Below the pieces are notes generated by a model. That model worked only from the letters and a program-made list of their open reading frames with translations. It was not told where the DNA came from and searched no databases. The position numbers and the translations under genes were made by a program. DNA of 64,000 nucleotides from JAVBMC01 sp031552845 (GTDB lineage: Bacteria > Verrucomicrobiota > Kiritimatiellia > RFP12 > DVOR01), in assembly GCA_031552845.1 (NCBI GenBank), contig JAVBMC010000011.1:1-64000 (forward strand), written 5' to 3'. The number at the start of each line of letters is the position of its first letter. Position 1 is the stretch's first letter. Positions 18,559-26,924 of the stretch are shown piece after piece.

Positions 18559-19440
18559 TTAAATCACCTTTGCATTCTGCAATGTTGTGCGCAGCTGCGC
18601 CAAGGTCGCCTCGGGCATCTCGCACAGCGGCAGACGGAACACCGGCTCCGTCCGTCCCATCAACGCCAACGCCGTCTTCACCGGAATCGGGTTCGTATCA
18701 ATAAACATATCGCGAAACAGCGGATAGTAACGGTCATGCAACGCCAACGCGCCCGCATAATCACCCTTCAACGCACGCCGCACCAGTTCCGACACCGGCC
18801 CCGGAATCACGTTCGACGCCACGCTCACCACACCCTGCGCACCTACGCTGATCATCGGCAGCGCCAATGCATCATCGCCCGACAGCACGGTCAAATCGCA
18901 CACATTGCGGATCGCGCTCACTCGCTCAACGCTCCCGGCGGCTTCCTTAATCGCCGCGATGTTCGGATACTTCGCCAAACGCTCCACCACCGCCAGCGGA
19001 ATCTCACGCGATGCCCGCCCCGGCACATTATACAACATCACCGGCAGGCCCACATCCGCAATCGCCGCGAAGTGCCGGTAAAGTCCCTCGTTGTTCGGCT
19101 TATTATAATACGGCGTCACCTGCAACGTACCCGCCACGCCCAAATCCTTCACCGCCTGCGTCAGCTCCAACGCCTCCGCCGTCGAATTCGCGCCCGTGCC
19201 CGCAATCACCTTCACGTGCCCCTTCGCGGCCAGCACCGTCTGCGCGATCACCTCAATATGCTCCTCCATCGTCAACGTCGGCGACTCACCCGTCGTCCCC
19301 ACCGCCACAATGCCCTGCACGCCCTCGGCAATCTGCCACTCCACCAGCTTCCACAGCGCATTATAATCCACCGCGCCATCCGCACCAAACGGCGTAATCA
19401 ACGCAGTATACACACCCGAAAACACATTCGGCTCATTCAT
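18559..19440 (-). CDS. dapA: 4-hydroxy-tetrahydrodipicolinate synthase (DapA)
   Basis: Condenses pyruvate with aspartate semialdehyde. 293 residues when started at ATG 19440, which has GGGTGG seven bases upstream; a GTG three codons earlier is less likely. Visible are GTTGESPTLTMEEH near residue 46, MLYNVPGRASREI with the catalytic Tyr, and AAIKEAAGSVER with the Schiff-base lysine. It follows the FMN-binding lipoprotein gene by 15 bases. Confidence 0.95.
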   Translation of the reverse strand: MNEPNVFSGVYTALITPFGADGAVDYNALWKLVEWQIAEGVQGIVAVGTTGESPTLTMEEHIEVIAQTVLAAKGHVKVIAGTGANSTAEALELTQAVKDLGVAGTLQVTPYYNKPNNEGLYRHFAAIADVGLPVMLYNVPGRASREIPLAVVERLAKYPNIAAIKEAAGSVERVSAIRNVCDLTVLSGDDALALPMISVGAQGVVSVASNVIPGPVSELVRRALKGDYAGALALHDRYYPLFRDMFIDTNPIPVKTALALMGRTEPVFRLPLCEMPEATLAQLRTTLQNAKVI

Positions 19441-19455
19441 AACAACCACCCGGGA

Positions 19456-19953
19456 TTATTGTCCCTGGTCTCCTCTCAACACCTCAGCCACCTGCGGCAT
19501 CGCCAACACCGTCGCGGCCGACTCCATCACATCCCTAATCATCGCCGACGACGACTTCGTCGCGCCCGTCACCGAATCCAACCCCCGCGTACCGTCATTC
19601 ACGCCACGCTCCTCAAACTGCGCATAAAACTTCGGCCCGATCTTCTGGAAAAACTTCGCATCCTCATCCCACGACAGCGGCTTCACCCCCACAACCCGCC
19701 CATACCGCGACAGCCCCACAAACAACCGGATCTCGCCGCGCTTACCCTCCACCACCGGATCCACATGATCCGACAAAAACACCCAGCCCACAACCTTATC
19801 ATCCCGCCACACCTGCGAGACCCCGCGCGACAACGGCTCCGCCCTCGCCTTGCTCCCAAACCACTTCGCCACCGCCTCACCCTCCGGCGACAGCTTCGGG
19901 GCCGACGTACACCCCATCATCAACAACGCTAAACAAAAAGACAAATACCTCAT
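19456..19953 (-). CDS. FMN-binding-domain lipoprotein
   Basis: 165 residues from ATG 19953, starting MRYLSFCLALLMMGC, a lipoprotein signal with the cysteine at residue 15. The C-terminal half has GLDSVTGATKSSSAMI, the motif by which RnfG/NqrC-like proteins bind FMN covalently through a threonine. No rnf or nqr genes are near, so the redox partner is unknown. A longer frame to 20175 exists but runs through repeat DNA. An extended -10 (TGTTATAAT) lies at 19986-19978 on the minus strand. It heads the dapA-dapB-GH3 run. Confidence 0.78.
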   Translation of the reverse strand: MRYLSFCLALLMMGCTSAPKLSPEGEAVAKWFGSKARAEPLSRGVSQVWRDDKVVGWVFLSDHVDPVVEGKRGEIRLFVGLSRYGRVVGVKPLSWDEDAKFFQKIGPKFYAQFEERGVNDGTRGLDSVTGATKSSSAMIRDVMESAATVLAMPQVAEVLRGDQGQ

Positions 19954-19977
19954 AAACGCTCCCCAACTAAGCCCGCC

Positions 19978-19986
19978 ATTATAACA
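19978..19986 (-). promoter_or_regulatory. Extended -10 promoter for the FMN-lipoprotein / dap operon
   Basis: TGTTATAAT on the minus strand, 24 bases before the start codon. No good -35 is seen at the right distance, as expected of extended -10 promoters. Confidence 0.55.
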
Positions 19987-20035
19987 GAATGCCGCCCCCA
20001 TGAATAGCGCAAACTGCCCCCGCTGCGCGAGGAAG

Positions 20036-20062
20036 TTTCCTCTTCTCCGCGTCCCCGTGTGA
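20036..20062. repeat. Partial copy of dispersed repeat (CTCCGCGTC type)
   Basis: CCTCTTCTCCGCGTCCCCG followed by TGTGAGTTAG. It resembles the core of the longer copies at 20306 and 26701 and supports a family of dispersed copies. Confidence 0.5.
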
Positions 20063-20162
20063 GTTAGTCCTCTGGGAGCGTCGGCGTCCTCGCCGGCATA
20101 CAAAGGTGTGAAGACCGGAGAAGTCGATGAAAATCGGTGAAGTCGGGTGTGTAGCAGGAAGA

Positions 20163-20181
20163 GCGGCTTTATCAAAGCCGC
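20163..20181. repeat. REP-like hairpin
   Basis: GCGGCTTT, ATC, AAAGCCGC: a perfect 8-base stem in intergenic DNA. It matches the style of the hairpins at 26605 and 29847. Confidence 0.65.
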
Positions 20182-20305
20182 CTAAGCAATTTGACGGCGG
20201 TGTCGACGACACTGCCTGCCGCAGTTGTTCATTCGATTTCGCCGATTTTCCTCGGCTTCATCGATAATACACATAACCCTCCTCCTCATGGCGCGCTCGG
20301 CGAGC

Positions 20306-20395
20306 ATCGCCCTACCCAACAACCGTGTCAGCCTCCCCACCTATCCTCATTCTCCGCGCCTCCGTGTCTCCGCGTGAACTTTGCAAACACCCTCA
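20306..20395. repeat. Dispersed repeat, copy 1
   Basis: Shares GCCCTACCCAACAACCG and then TCTCCGCGCCTCCG plus TCTCCGCGTGA with the copy at 26701-26775; the spacer between the two blocks differs in length. It abuts the 3' end of the tandem-paralog operon. Very similar 'HAETRRRGE'-coding repeats are scattered through many PVC and other genomes (remembered, not checked). Confidence 0.7.
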
Positions 20396-20701
20396 TTACT
20401 CCACATCGCCAGTATCTTGACTAGACGAGTTCTCCGGCACATTTGTAGCAGAGGCTGAATTCTTTTCCACCAATGTCCTCTTTTTCAAATCCAAATAAAC
20501 AAACAATGTGATTCCTCCCAGCACCACAGCACTAAAAGCACAGACAATCAAACAATCAACAATCCGCACACCCGGATTTTTATAACACTCGCAGCCCAAA
20601 TATAACACCTCTATGCCGAAAACCATCCCTATCAAACACAAAAATGGTTTAATAGATAACGGATCCAACTCCTTCATCAATATCCGATGTATGAGTCCCA
20701 T
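20396..20701 (-). CDS. Small two-helix membrane protein, unrecognised
   Basis: 101 residues with two hydrophobic segments (about 18-36 and 48-68), a short Cys-containing loop between them and a polar Ser/Asn/Glu tail. A textbook GGAGG lies 6 bases before the ATG. It is the last gene of the tandem-paralog operon, 14 bases after the preceding stop. I do not recognise a family. Confidence 0.7.
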   Translation of the reverse strand: MGLIHRILMKELDPLSIKPFLCLIGMVFGIEVLYLGCECYKNPGVRIVDCLIVCAFSAVVLGGITLFVYLDLKKRTLVEKNSASATNVPENSSSQDTGDVE

Positions 20702-20715
20702 AATCTAACCTCCGG

Positions 20716-21792
20716 TTATTGATTGGCCTTCTCTATAGGACGCGCCTGTTTACGCAAAGCATGCCACTCTTCTGCGGACAATACTTTCTTCATTTTTGAA
20801 AAATAATCATCCACCCTTTCTTGTAGTCTGGATTGCCCGGCCAGCTGTGCAGCACGGATAACCGCATTGGTCAAAAGAAGCGCTTCCGATGCCGACATAT
20901 TCGCCACTGCCCGAAAGGCCAGTCTTTTGCGCTCGAACGTCTCGCTGCCCGTCCCCTCATCCGTCAGCAGAACATCCAACAATGGAATAAAAGGCACGAA
21001 GTCCATAGTTCCGCGCTGCCGATTATTTTCAGCCAAAACCGCCATGAGTAACTCGCTCCGCATAGAAAGCGAAAGCGTATTATTCGTCGCCAGCGCCACT
21101 ACAATCGGCAAAGAGGAGGTATCATTGGTCGGTGACAGCGAAAATAATTGGCGGAAGTTGTAAACCTCCACAGGAATCCCATTGCTCAAGATGTTCAACC
21201 ATTCAGCCAACGTATGTCCGCCATGACTGAGCTTCGTGAAATCAAACTCTTTGTCGGGAAAGCGACGAACCCTTAATGTACTGAACACATTCCGCCACTC
21301 CCGCTCAAAAATCCCTTCACGAGGGCTCACAACAAACTCCGTAATATTGGTTCCTGACAAAACAGTGAACGACCATGAGTCTCCTCCACCGCTTGCGATA
21401 ACCGGCACCCCGTCTGTTTGTTCCGACAAAAGCTTCACGGCCTCATTCAACGTAAACTGAGGTATGGTAGGAGTGATGCCTGTTCCTTCAGCATTATCGC
21501 AGATCACGGTCACCCTGTCTTCTTTGACGACTAACCATTTGTAGACATTCGTTGTGCTGCAGATAATTGACCAACCTCCATCACCTCGCTCCGGATTAGC
21601 GGGGCTAGCCGATGCGCTTATACATTCGACAACCTCACCCTCAGGAAACACGGTCTTTGCCTTTTGCACAGCTTCAAGCAAAGGTATTTTCGGTGGACCA
21701 TATTTTTTAAACCCATTCTCATCGAATAGATACGTAGTCCCATACGCTATAGAAACCATCAAACAACAGAATACAATAATAACTTTATTCAT
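20716..21792 (-). CDS. Tandem family A, copy A4 (secreted, unrecognised)
   Basis: 358 residues. Signal peptide 1-18 (ends AYG). Family A shares a N-terminal block (FKKYGPP-x5-EAV-x2-AKTVFPEGEVVEC), a second block (FTLNEAVKLLSEQTDGVP, then SFTVLSGTNITEFVV), and a helical C-terminal half (DF-x-KLSHGGHTLAEW, LFSLSPTND, SSLPIVVALATNN, LTNAVIRAAQL, KQARPIEK). The C-terminal half has a HEAT-like feel but no named family fits. Its ATG overlaps the stop of the upstream truncated copy in ATGAATAA. Function unknown. Confidence 0.72.
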   Translation of the reverse strand: MNKVIIVFCCLMVSIAYGTTYLFDENGFKKYGPPKIPLLEAVQKAKTVFPEGEVVECISASASPANPERGDGGWSIICSTTNVYKWLVVKEDRVTVICDNAEGTGITPTIPQFTLNEAVKLLSEQTDGVPVIASGGGDSWSFTVLSGTNITEFVVSPREGIFEREWRNVFSTLRVRRFPDKEFDFTKLSHGGHTLAEWLNILSNGIPVEVYNFRQLFSLSPTNDTSSLPIVVALATNNTLSLSMRSELLMAVLAENNRQRGTMDFVPFIPLLDVLLTDEGTGSETFERKRLAFRAVANMSASEALLLTNAVIRAAQLAGQSRLQERVDDYFSKMKKVLSAEEWHALRKQARPIEKANQ

Positions 21793-22357
21793 GGTTGCTC
21801 TCCGTATTAGTGGTCATTGACTGGGACTTCTTAATCGGTCGTGCTTGACTACGCCACTCCCGTTCGGAAATCCCTTCACGCTGATCCACCACAAATTCGA
21901 TTACATTGGTGCCGGATAATACAATGAACGACCATGAGTCCTTAAACGAAAAGGTTGCATTAATTGGTATGCCTTGCGTTTGCTCAGATAGCATCTTCAA
22001 TGCTTCATCCAATGTAAACTGAGGCATTGGACCTACTGGTATGACAGCAGAAGCATCACCATGCGTGATTTCTGCCTCGTCTACATCAACACTTACGGCA
22101 AGGGTCGCATTGTTTGTATAGCAGAAAAGCAACCATCTGCTTGGCGCTCCGTCAACATAATTTTTCGGAAATGCCATTGCAGCCACACACTCAACGACCT
22201 CCCCCTTGGGAAATAGCGCCTTTGCCATTTTCACTGCATTAGTCAATAAGGGTTGCGGAGGGCCATGCTTTTTGAAGCCATCGACGCCCACGATATACGT
22301 CATTCCATACGCCATCGAAACCATCAAGCAATAAAATACGATAATGACTTTATTCAT
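21785..22357 (-). CDS. Tandem family A, copy A3, internally deleted
   Basis: 190 residues. The N-terminal half is a normal family A sequence up to GISEREWR, which joins directly to SQARPIKK, the end of the full-length copies, so about 170 residues are missing. The junction falls on TGGCG, present at both ends in sister genes. Next to the old stop a one-base insertion plus a TAA-to-TAC change push the frame through the former spacer to end in ATGAATAA, overlapping the next gene by 8 bases. It could still encode the secreted N-terminal domain or be decaying. Confidence 0.7.
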   Translation of the reverse strand: MNKVIIVFYCLMVSMAYGMTYIVGVDGFKKHGPPQPLLTNAVKMAKALFPKGEVVECVAAMAFPKNYVDGAPSRWLLFCYTNNATLAVSVDVDEAEITHGDASAVIPVGPMPQFTLDEALKMLSEQTQGIPINATFSFKDSWSFIVLSGTNVIEFVVDQREGISEREWRSQARPIKKSQSMTTNTESNHE

Positions 22358-22378
22358 GGTTGCTTTCCTTATTGGTGT

Positions 22379-23494
22379 TCATCGGCGGGATTTCTTAATC
22401 GGACGGGCTTGCTTGCGCCAGCTTTTTAATTCTACCTCTGACACATAGGGGCAATGCTTCAGTCTCGAGAAGTAACCACCGACATCTTCTTTAAGTTTGC
22501 CCCGATAGTCCAGCTGGGCGGCACGGATGACGGCATTGGTCAGCGGCAGAGTCTTGACAACATTAATGTGTCTCAATGCCTGAAAAGCTATCAGCTTGCG
22601 TGAGAGCGATTCTTCGCTGATCGCATCATCAAGCAACAGTACCTCCAGCAATGGAACAAACGGCGCCAAATCAATCTCACCACGATCTGTCATGTTTTCA
22701 AATAACACTGCCTTCAACAATTCCGTCCGGATAGAAAACGACAGCAAATCATTCGTCGCCAAAGTCAGCACAATCGGCAACGAAGAAGCATCATTGTCCG
22801 GTGGTAAAGAAAAGAGCTGACGCGGATTGTACTTGTTTGTATTAACACCGTCATCCTCCGCCAACACACTCACCCACTCAGACAGCGTCTTTTCCCCGTG
22901 CTTCAACTTCTCGAAGTCCCCCCCTGTGCCGGTCAATCGAGATTTATTTGGCGGAGGACAGTCCCATAATTTATACGGGACATATTCTTTCTCGATGCCG
23001 CCAACGTACTGATGAACCACAAATTCTGACACATTGGTGCCGGATAACACGATGATTGTACATGAATTGTCATACCCGACGCCTGCTGCAATCGGCACCC
23101 CCTGCGTTTGTTCTGACAACCGTCTCAGGGCTTCTTTAAACGTGAACGTAATTCGCGGTATGGGGAGGCAAAACCCCACCTCTGAAATATCATCGCTGAT
23201 AATGGTCACCTCGTTGGTTGTAACTACAAGCCATTTACCAACATTCTTTACAGAACAAATAAGCATCCAACCTCCTGAACCTCCCTCCGGGTTAGCGGGA
23301 CTACCCAATGCGCATAGGCATTCAACCATTTCACCCTCAGGGAATACGGTCTTTGCCTTTTCTACCGCTTCAAGCAAAGGTATTCTCGGCGGGCCATATT
23401 TTTTAAATTCATTTACGTCGAATATGGGCGGAACTCCATGCGCCAACGCCAGCGAAGCCACCAAACAACAAAATACGATAATAGCTTTATGCAT
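22379..23494 (-). CDS. Tandem family A, copy A2 (secreted, unrecognised)
   Basis: 371 residues with signal peptide (1-20, ends LAHG). All family A blocks are present: FKKYGPPRIPLLEAVEKAK, FPEGEMVECLCALGSPANPE, LSEQTQGVPIAAG, IIVLSGTNVSEFVV, HGEKTLSEWVSVLAEDDGV, LFSLPPDNDASSLPIVL, IRTELLKAVLFEN and the KQARPIKKSRR end. An AAGGAAA site precedes the ATG within a 21-base spacer nearly identical to that before A3, showing that gene and spacer were duplicated together. Confidence 0.72.
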   Translation of the reverse strand: MHKAIIVFCCLVASLALAHGVPPIFDVNEFKKYGPPRIPLLEAVEKAKTVFPEGEMVECLCALGSPANPEGGSGGWMLICSVKNVGKWLVVTTNEVTIISDDISEVGFCLPIPRITFTFKEALRRLSEQTQGVPIAAGVGYDNSCTIIVLSGTNVSEFVVHQYVGGIEKEYVPYKLWDCPPPNKSRLTGTGGDFEKLKHGEKTLSEWVSVLAEDDGVNTNKYNPRQLFSLPPDNDASSLPIVLTLATNDLLSFSIRTELLKAVLFENMTDRGEIDLAPFVPLLEVLLLDDAISEESLSRKLIAFQALRHINVVKTLPLTNAVIRAAQLDYRGKLKEDVGGYFSRLKHCPYVSEVELKSWRKQARPIKKSRR

Positions 23495-23515
23495 GGCTGC
23501 TTTCCTTATTGGTGA

Positions 23516-24628
23516 TCATCGACGGGGTTTCTTAATCGGGTGGGCTTGCCTGCGCCAGCTTTTCAACTCTGCCTTTGGCACATAGGCGTGTTGTTCCAAA
23601 CTCTCAAAATAACGATCTACGTCGTCTCTGAATTTACCCCGATGATCGAGCTGGGCGGCACGGATTACGGCATTGGCCAGCGGCAGAGTTGTGGCGGGAA
23701 GAATCGAAAACATGGCATTGAAGGCGAGCCTTTTACGCGAGAGGGCTTCTTCTCCGATCGCATCATCAATCAGCAATACCTCAATCAATGGAAAGAATGG
23801 GATGAGGTCGATATTACCACGGTCTGTTTTATTCTCAAATAACACCGCCTTGAGCAACTCTGTTCGGATAGAGAACGACAAGAAATCATTCGTTGCCAAG
23901 GCCAGCACAATCGGCAGAGAAGCAAAATCATTCGTCGGCGGCAACGAGAAGAGTTCGCGCGGATCATACTTGTTTGTATTAACGCCGTCATCCTCAGCCA
24001 ACAGATTCACCCACTCCGACAGCGTATGCCCGCCGTGCGTCAGCTTTGTGAAATCGCCTTTTGTATCTGGGACCCGACACTCCTCTGAAGGGGATAAAAC
24101 ACAAGACGGTTTGGGGTACTCCATTTCAACTATGCCTATGCACGGGTCGACCAATACCGCAGTCAGATTCGTCCCAGCGAGTACTGCCACGCACCAGTGC
24201 AACGATTCCGGCACTGAGCCCACAAGACGGGCTTCAACGGGCACGCCCTGTGTTTTCTCAGATACTATTTTCAGTGCATCGGGCAATAAGAAACTGGGGC
24301 ATACATTATTGACGAAGAACATGGAATCGCCTTGCTGCAAGATCTCTCCGCCCTTATCTGTAACGAGCACCCATTTACTGTTGCTTGGCGTGTAGAGTTC
24401 AATCCAATAATACGATCGCGACGTGCTTTCAGGACCACACGGGAAAGCCGAAATCCCAACACACTCAACGATTTTTTCCTTGGAGAACATTGCCTTTGCG
24501 ACTTCTACCGCCTCGAGCAAAGACTGTTGCGGTGGCCCGTATTTCTTTAACCCCTCGACATCAAACAATGCAAAGGACTTCAAAACAAGGATCATCAAAC
24601 TGCAAAGTGCAACAACAGCTTTATTCAT
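23516..24628 (-). CDS. Tandem family A, copy A1 (secreted, unrecognised)
   Basis: 370 residues, closest to A2 over the C-terminal two thirds (LAEDDGVNTNKYDPRELFSLPPTND, SIRTELLKAVLFENKTDRGNID). The N-terminal third is more divergent (LKKYGPPQQSLLEAVEVAKAMF, ECVGISAFP, LAGTNLTAVLVDPCIGIVEMEY). The signal segment is MNKAVVALCSLMILVLKSFA. Its ATG overlaps the stop of the upstream family B gene in ATGAATAA. Function unknown. Confidence 0.72.
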   Translation of the reverse strand: MNKAVVALCSLMILVLKSFALFDVEGLKKYGPPQQSLLEAVEVAKAMFSKEKIVECVGISAFPCGPESTSRSYYWIELYTPSNSKWVLVTDKGGEILQQGDSMFFVNNVCPSFLLPDALKIVSEKTQGVPVEARLVGSVPESLHWCVAVLAGTNLTAVLVDPCIGIVEMEYPKPSCVLSPSEECRVPDTKGDFTKLTHGGHTLSEWVNLLAEDDGVNTNKYDPRELFSLPPTNDFASLPIVLALATNDFLSFSIRTELLKAVLFENKTDRGNIDLIPFFPLIEVLLIDDAIGEEALSRKRLAFNAMFSILPATTLPLANAVIRAAQLDHRGKFRDDVDRYFESLEQHAYVPKAELKSWRRQAHPIKKPRR

Positions 24629-25592
24629 GGCTTTGCTCCAACTTGATTATCGGGATGATTGCTTTGCCGTAGGGGGTGATGATATAGCGCACGCGGCCTG
24701 TCCAAGTATCGCGGATGTGAATCGGCAGGGAGAGGCGTTCGGCTTGGGAGGCTTTTCGTATAAGGGCTAACAGCTCGTGCAGCAGTTTCTCTGTCAAAGG
24801 TGCACAGTCATGCTCCGCGTCTGCATATTTCTCAACCGCCGGATTATCAGGCAAGCAAACATACACGCTCACAAACTTGATGCTCTTGCGGACGCCTTCT
24901 GTGTACGCATCTTTCGAGAGGATGAACGGATACCCGGATCCAATGCGATAATTCATACTGACGCTGTCCACAAGCATACCATCATCACGCTCAAACAGCG
25001 TACAGCTGGAACAGAAAATCGCATGCACTTTGTGCATCAGCCAATCCCAATAACCATATTCTTTTGAGCGTACGCCGGTTATAATCTCCATACGCTCAAT
25101 CTGCTCCCGCAGATATTGATGGCGATAGCAGGTCGGCGGAGAAAGATATTTATCATACAAGCTTTCTTCATCTTCCATCGTAGATATCGCCTCATCGACG
25201 AACTTGAACGAGAACTCTGTAACACCAGCCTTCTCCAAGCATTCTTTGAAAAAATCAAGATAGTGGTCTGTAGCGAAGTTCTTTGGAACGATGATGTTAT
25301 TCAGCGTCTCTTGCTGTTTGCCGGTAGTTCGCGCTATCTTTTTACAGCGTTGCTCATTCATTTTAGCGCATATCTCTGCCGAGACTCTCAGGTTGTGTAC
25401 ATTAGCCATATAGGCAGAATCTACGGGTATATAAATATGCTCCGCCCGCTCGGGGTCAATACACCGACACTCGGCGATGAAGCTGCAGTAATACCACCAC
25501 GCCACCACCACCAAAACTCCGGCGAACGCGGCGTAGCGCGTAAACTCAACGGCAATACGTTTTAGACGTTTAAACAAAGCTATTTTATTCAT
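24621..25592 (-). CDS. Tandem family B, copy B2 (membrane-anchored, unrecognised)
   Basis: 323 residues. A short cytoplasmic basic start is followed by one transmembrane segment (about 20-38, YAAFAGVLVVVAWWYYC). The extracytoplasmic part shares blocks with B1: CSFIAECRCIDPERAE, LNNIIVPKNFATDHY, LEKAGVTEFSFKFVDEAIS, ERMEIITGVRSKEYGYWDW, GYPFILSKDAYTEGVRK and a conserved tail IHIRDTWTGRVRYIITPYGK. No known family recognised. It is coupled to A1 by an 8-base overlap. Confidence 0.72.
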   Translation of the reverse strand: MNKIALFKRLKRIAVEFTRYAAFAGVLVVVAWWYYCSFIAECRCIDPERAEHIYIPVDSAYMANVHNLRVSAEICAKMNEQRCKKIARTTGKQQETLNNIIVPKNFATDHYLDFFKECLEKAGVTEFSFKFVDEAISTMEDEESLYDKYLSPPTCYRHQYLREQIERMEIITGVRSKEYGYWDWLMHKVHAIFCSSCTLFERDDGMLVDSVSMNYRIGSGYPFILSKDAYTEGVRKSIKFVSVYVCLPDNPAVEKYADAEHDCAPLTEKLLHELLALIRKASQAERLSLPIHIRDTWTGRVRYIITPYGKAIIPIIKLEQSHE

Positions 25593-26511
25593 GGCTTTGC
25601 TCCACCTTGCTTCCTGAGACGATTGTCTTGCCGTAGGGAGTGATTAGGTAGCGCACGCGGCCTGTCCAAGTATCGCGGATGTGAATCGGCAATGGCAACC
25701 GCTCTACTGCAGCGGCGGTTTTTACAGCAATCAACAGCTCGTCTAATTTTTCTTCGGACAAAGGTGTATCGCCGTACTTTTCAATCAACGGATTATCAGC
25801 CAAACTGACGTAGACGCTTACAAACTTGACATCCTTGCGGAGTCCTTCAGTGTAGGCATCTTTTGAAAGGATAAATGGATGCCCTTTCCCAACAGAAAAC
25901 TTTATACGTGTAGATGCAAAAGGTCCACCACAGTTGGAACAGAACAGCGGATGCAACTTCCATGTGATCCAATCCCAACAGCCGTTTTTTTTCGAGTGCT
26001 CGCCGGTTATAATCTCCATGCGTTCAAGTTTCTGTTGCAAGTGCAGGTGGCGGTAACAGACTTTAGAGGAATAATACGTCTTGCAAAACCTATCTTCATC
26101 TTCCATACTGAATATCGCATCATCGACAGGCTTAAATGAAATCTCTTTGACGCCAGCCTTCTCAAGATGTTCTTTTAGAGAGGCAATGTAGTTACCATCC
26201 ACAAAGTTCTTAGGAACAATTATATTACGCATCGTCTGTTGTAATCTTCCTTTTTCATGAGCTATCATTTCATAACGCCGTTCATTTATTCTATCACATG
26301 TTTCTGCAGAGACTTTCATGTTGAATATATTCGCGTAGTAAGCAGGCTCTGCGGGTATGTAAATGAAGTCGGAGCGTTCGGGATCAATACACCGGCACTC
26401 GGCGATGAAGCTGCAGTAGTACCACCACGCCACGACCGCCACAACTCCGGCAAGCGCGGCGTAGCGGGTGACTTCAATGGCGATGGTTTTTAGGGAGGCA
26501 AGGTATTTCAT
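25585..26511 (-). CDS. Tandem family B, copy B1 (membrane-anchored, unrecognised)
   Basis: 308 residues, first gene of the operon. Same layout as B2: basic N-terminus, one transmembrane segment near residues 15-33, CRCIDPERSD, NIIVPKNFVDGNY, GHPFILSKDAYTEGLRKD and tail IHIRDTWTGRVRYLITPYGK. The pairs of cysteines differ in part between copies. AAGGA lies 5 bases before the ATG. The stop overlaps the B2 start by 8 bases. Function unknown; the constant tail is the best candidate for a functional site. Confidence 0.74.
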   Translation of the reverse strand: MKYLASLKTIAIEVTRYAALAGVVAVVAWWYYCSFIAECRCIDPERSDFIYIPAEPAYYANIFNMKVSAETCDRINERRYEMIAHEKGRLQQTMRNIIVPKNFVDGNYIASLKEHLEKAGVKEISFKPVDDAIFSMEDEDRFCKTYYSSKVCYRHLHLQQKLERMEIITGEHSKKNGCWDWITWKLHPLFCSNCGGPFASTRIKFSVGKGHPFILSKDAYTEGLRKDVKFVSVYVSLADNPLIEKYGDTPLSEEKLDELLIAVKTAAAVERLPLPIHIRDTWTGRVRYLITPYGKTIVSGSKVEQSHE

Positions 26512-26528
26512 GGCGTCCTTTACTTTGA

Positions 26529-26557
26529 ATTATACGCTCTTGGCGTTGTTTAAGCAA
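26529..26557 (-). promoter_or_regulatory. Promoter of the tandem-paralog operon
   Basis: Minus strand: TTGCTT (26557-26552), 17-nt spacer, TATAAT (26534-26529). The predicted start near 26522 gives a leader of about 10 bases before the B1 ATG. No other promoter of this quality is seen inside the operon. Confidence 0.75.
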
Positions 26558-26604
26558 GTTCAAACAGGGATGGAGGAGAATTGCTGTCTTCAAAAGGTAG
26601 GACA

Positions 26605-26619
26605 GGTCTCGCCGAGACC
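26605..26619. repeat. REP-like hairpin
   Basis: GGTCTC, GCC, GAGACC in intergenic DNA. Similar in layout to the elements at 20163 and 29847, with compensating changes in the stem. Confidence 0.6.
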
Positions 26620-26680
26620 GCCGCACCCACACAGTCGCCCTCAAAGCACACAACCATTACCTTGCTCGGCGGTTTCGGCG

Positions 26681-26699
26681 AAAGTGCCACAGGCACTTT
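26681..26699. repeat. Hairpin adjoining the dispersed repeat
   Basis: AAAGTGCC, ACA, GGCACTTT: a perfect 8-base stem directly before the dispersed repeat copy at 26701. It is preceded by a partial GGTTTCGGCGAAAGT hairpin-like sequence. Confidence 0.6.
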
Positions 26700-26700
26700 T

Positions 26701-26775
26701 GTAGCCCTACCCAACAACCGCGTTAGATCCTCTCCGCGCCTCCGCGTCTCCGCGTGAGCTTTATTCAAACTCCTC
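26701..26775. repeat. Dispersed repeat, copy 2
   Basis: GCCCTACCCAACAACCG block followed by TCTCCGCGCCTCCGCG and TCTCCGCGTGAGC, matching copy 1 at 20306-20395. The two copies flank the tandem-paralog operon in the same orientation. Confidence 0.7.
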
Positions 26776-26859
26776 GTCGAAGTGAATTATTAGAGGCGCC
26801 CTATACTGCAGAATACCGTCATTAGTAACACAAAGTAAAGCGAGGCGAGCAAAACCGAA

Positions 26860-26888
26860 TTGCTTCCGGGTCTGTAACTTGATATAGT
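26860..26888 (+). promoter_or_regulatory. Sigma-70-type promoter for GH116 gene
   Basis: TTGCTT (26860-26865), 17-nt spacer, TATAGT (26883-26888), 36 bases before the start codon. Confidence 0.65.
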
Positions 26889-26924
26889 CTCCAAGATGTT
26901 GGTTATCTACACAGGTGAGGTTTT

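Noticed and set aside
18403..19932. 509-residue Arg/His-rich frame opposite dapA/dapB
   Set aside because: Antisense shadow; dapA, dapB and the FMN lipoprotein are clear on the other strand.
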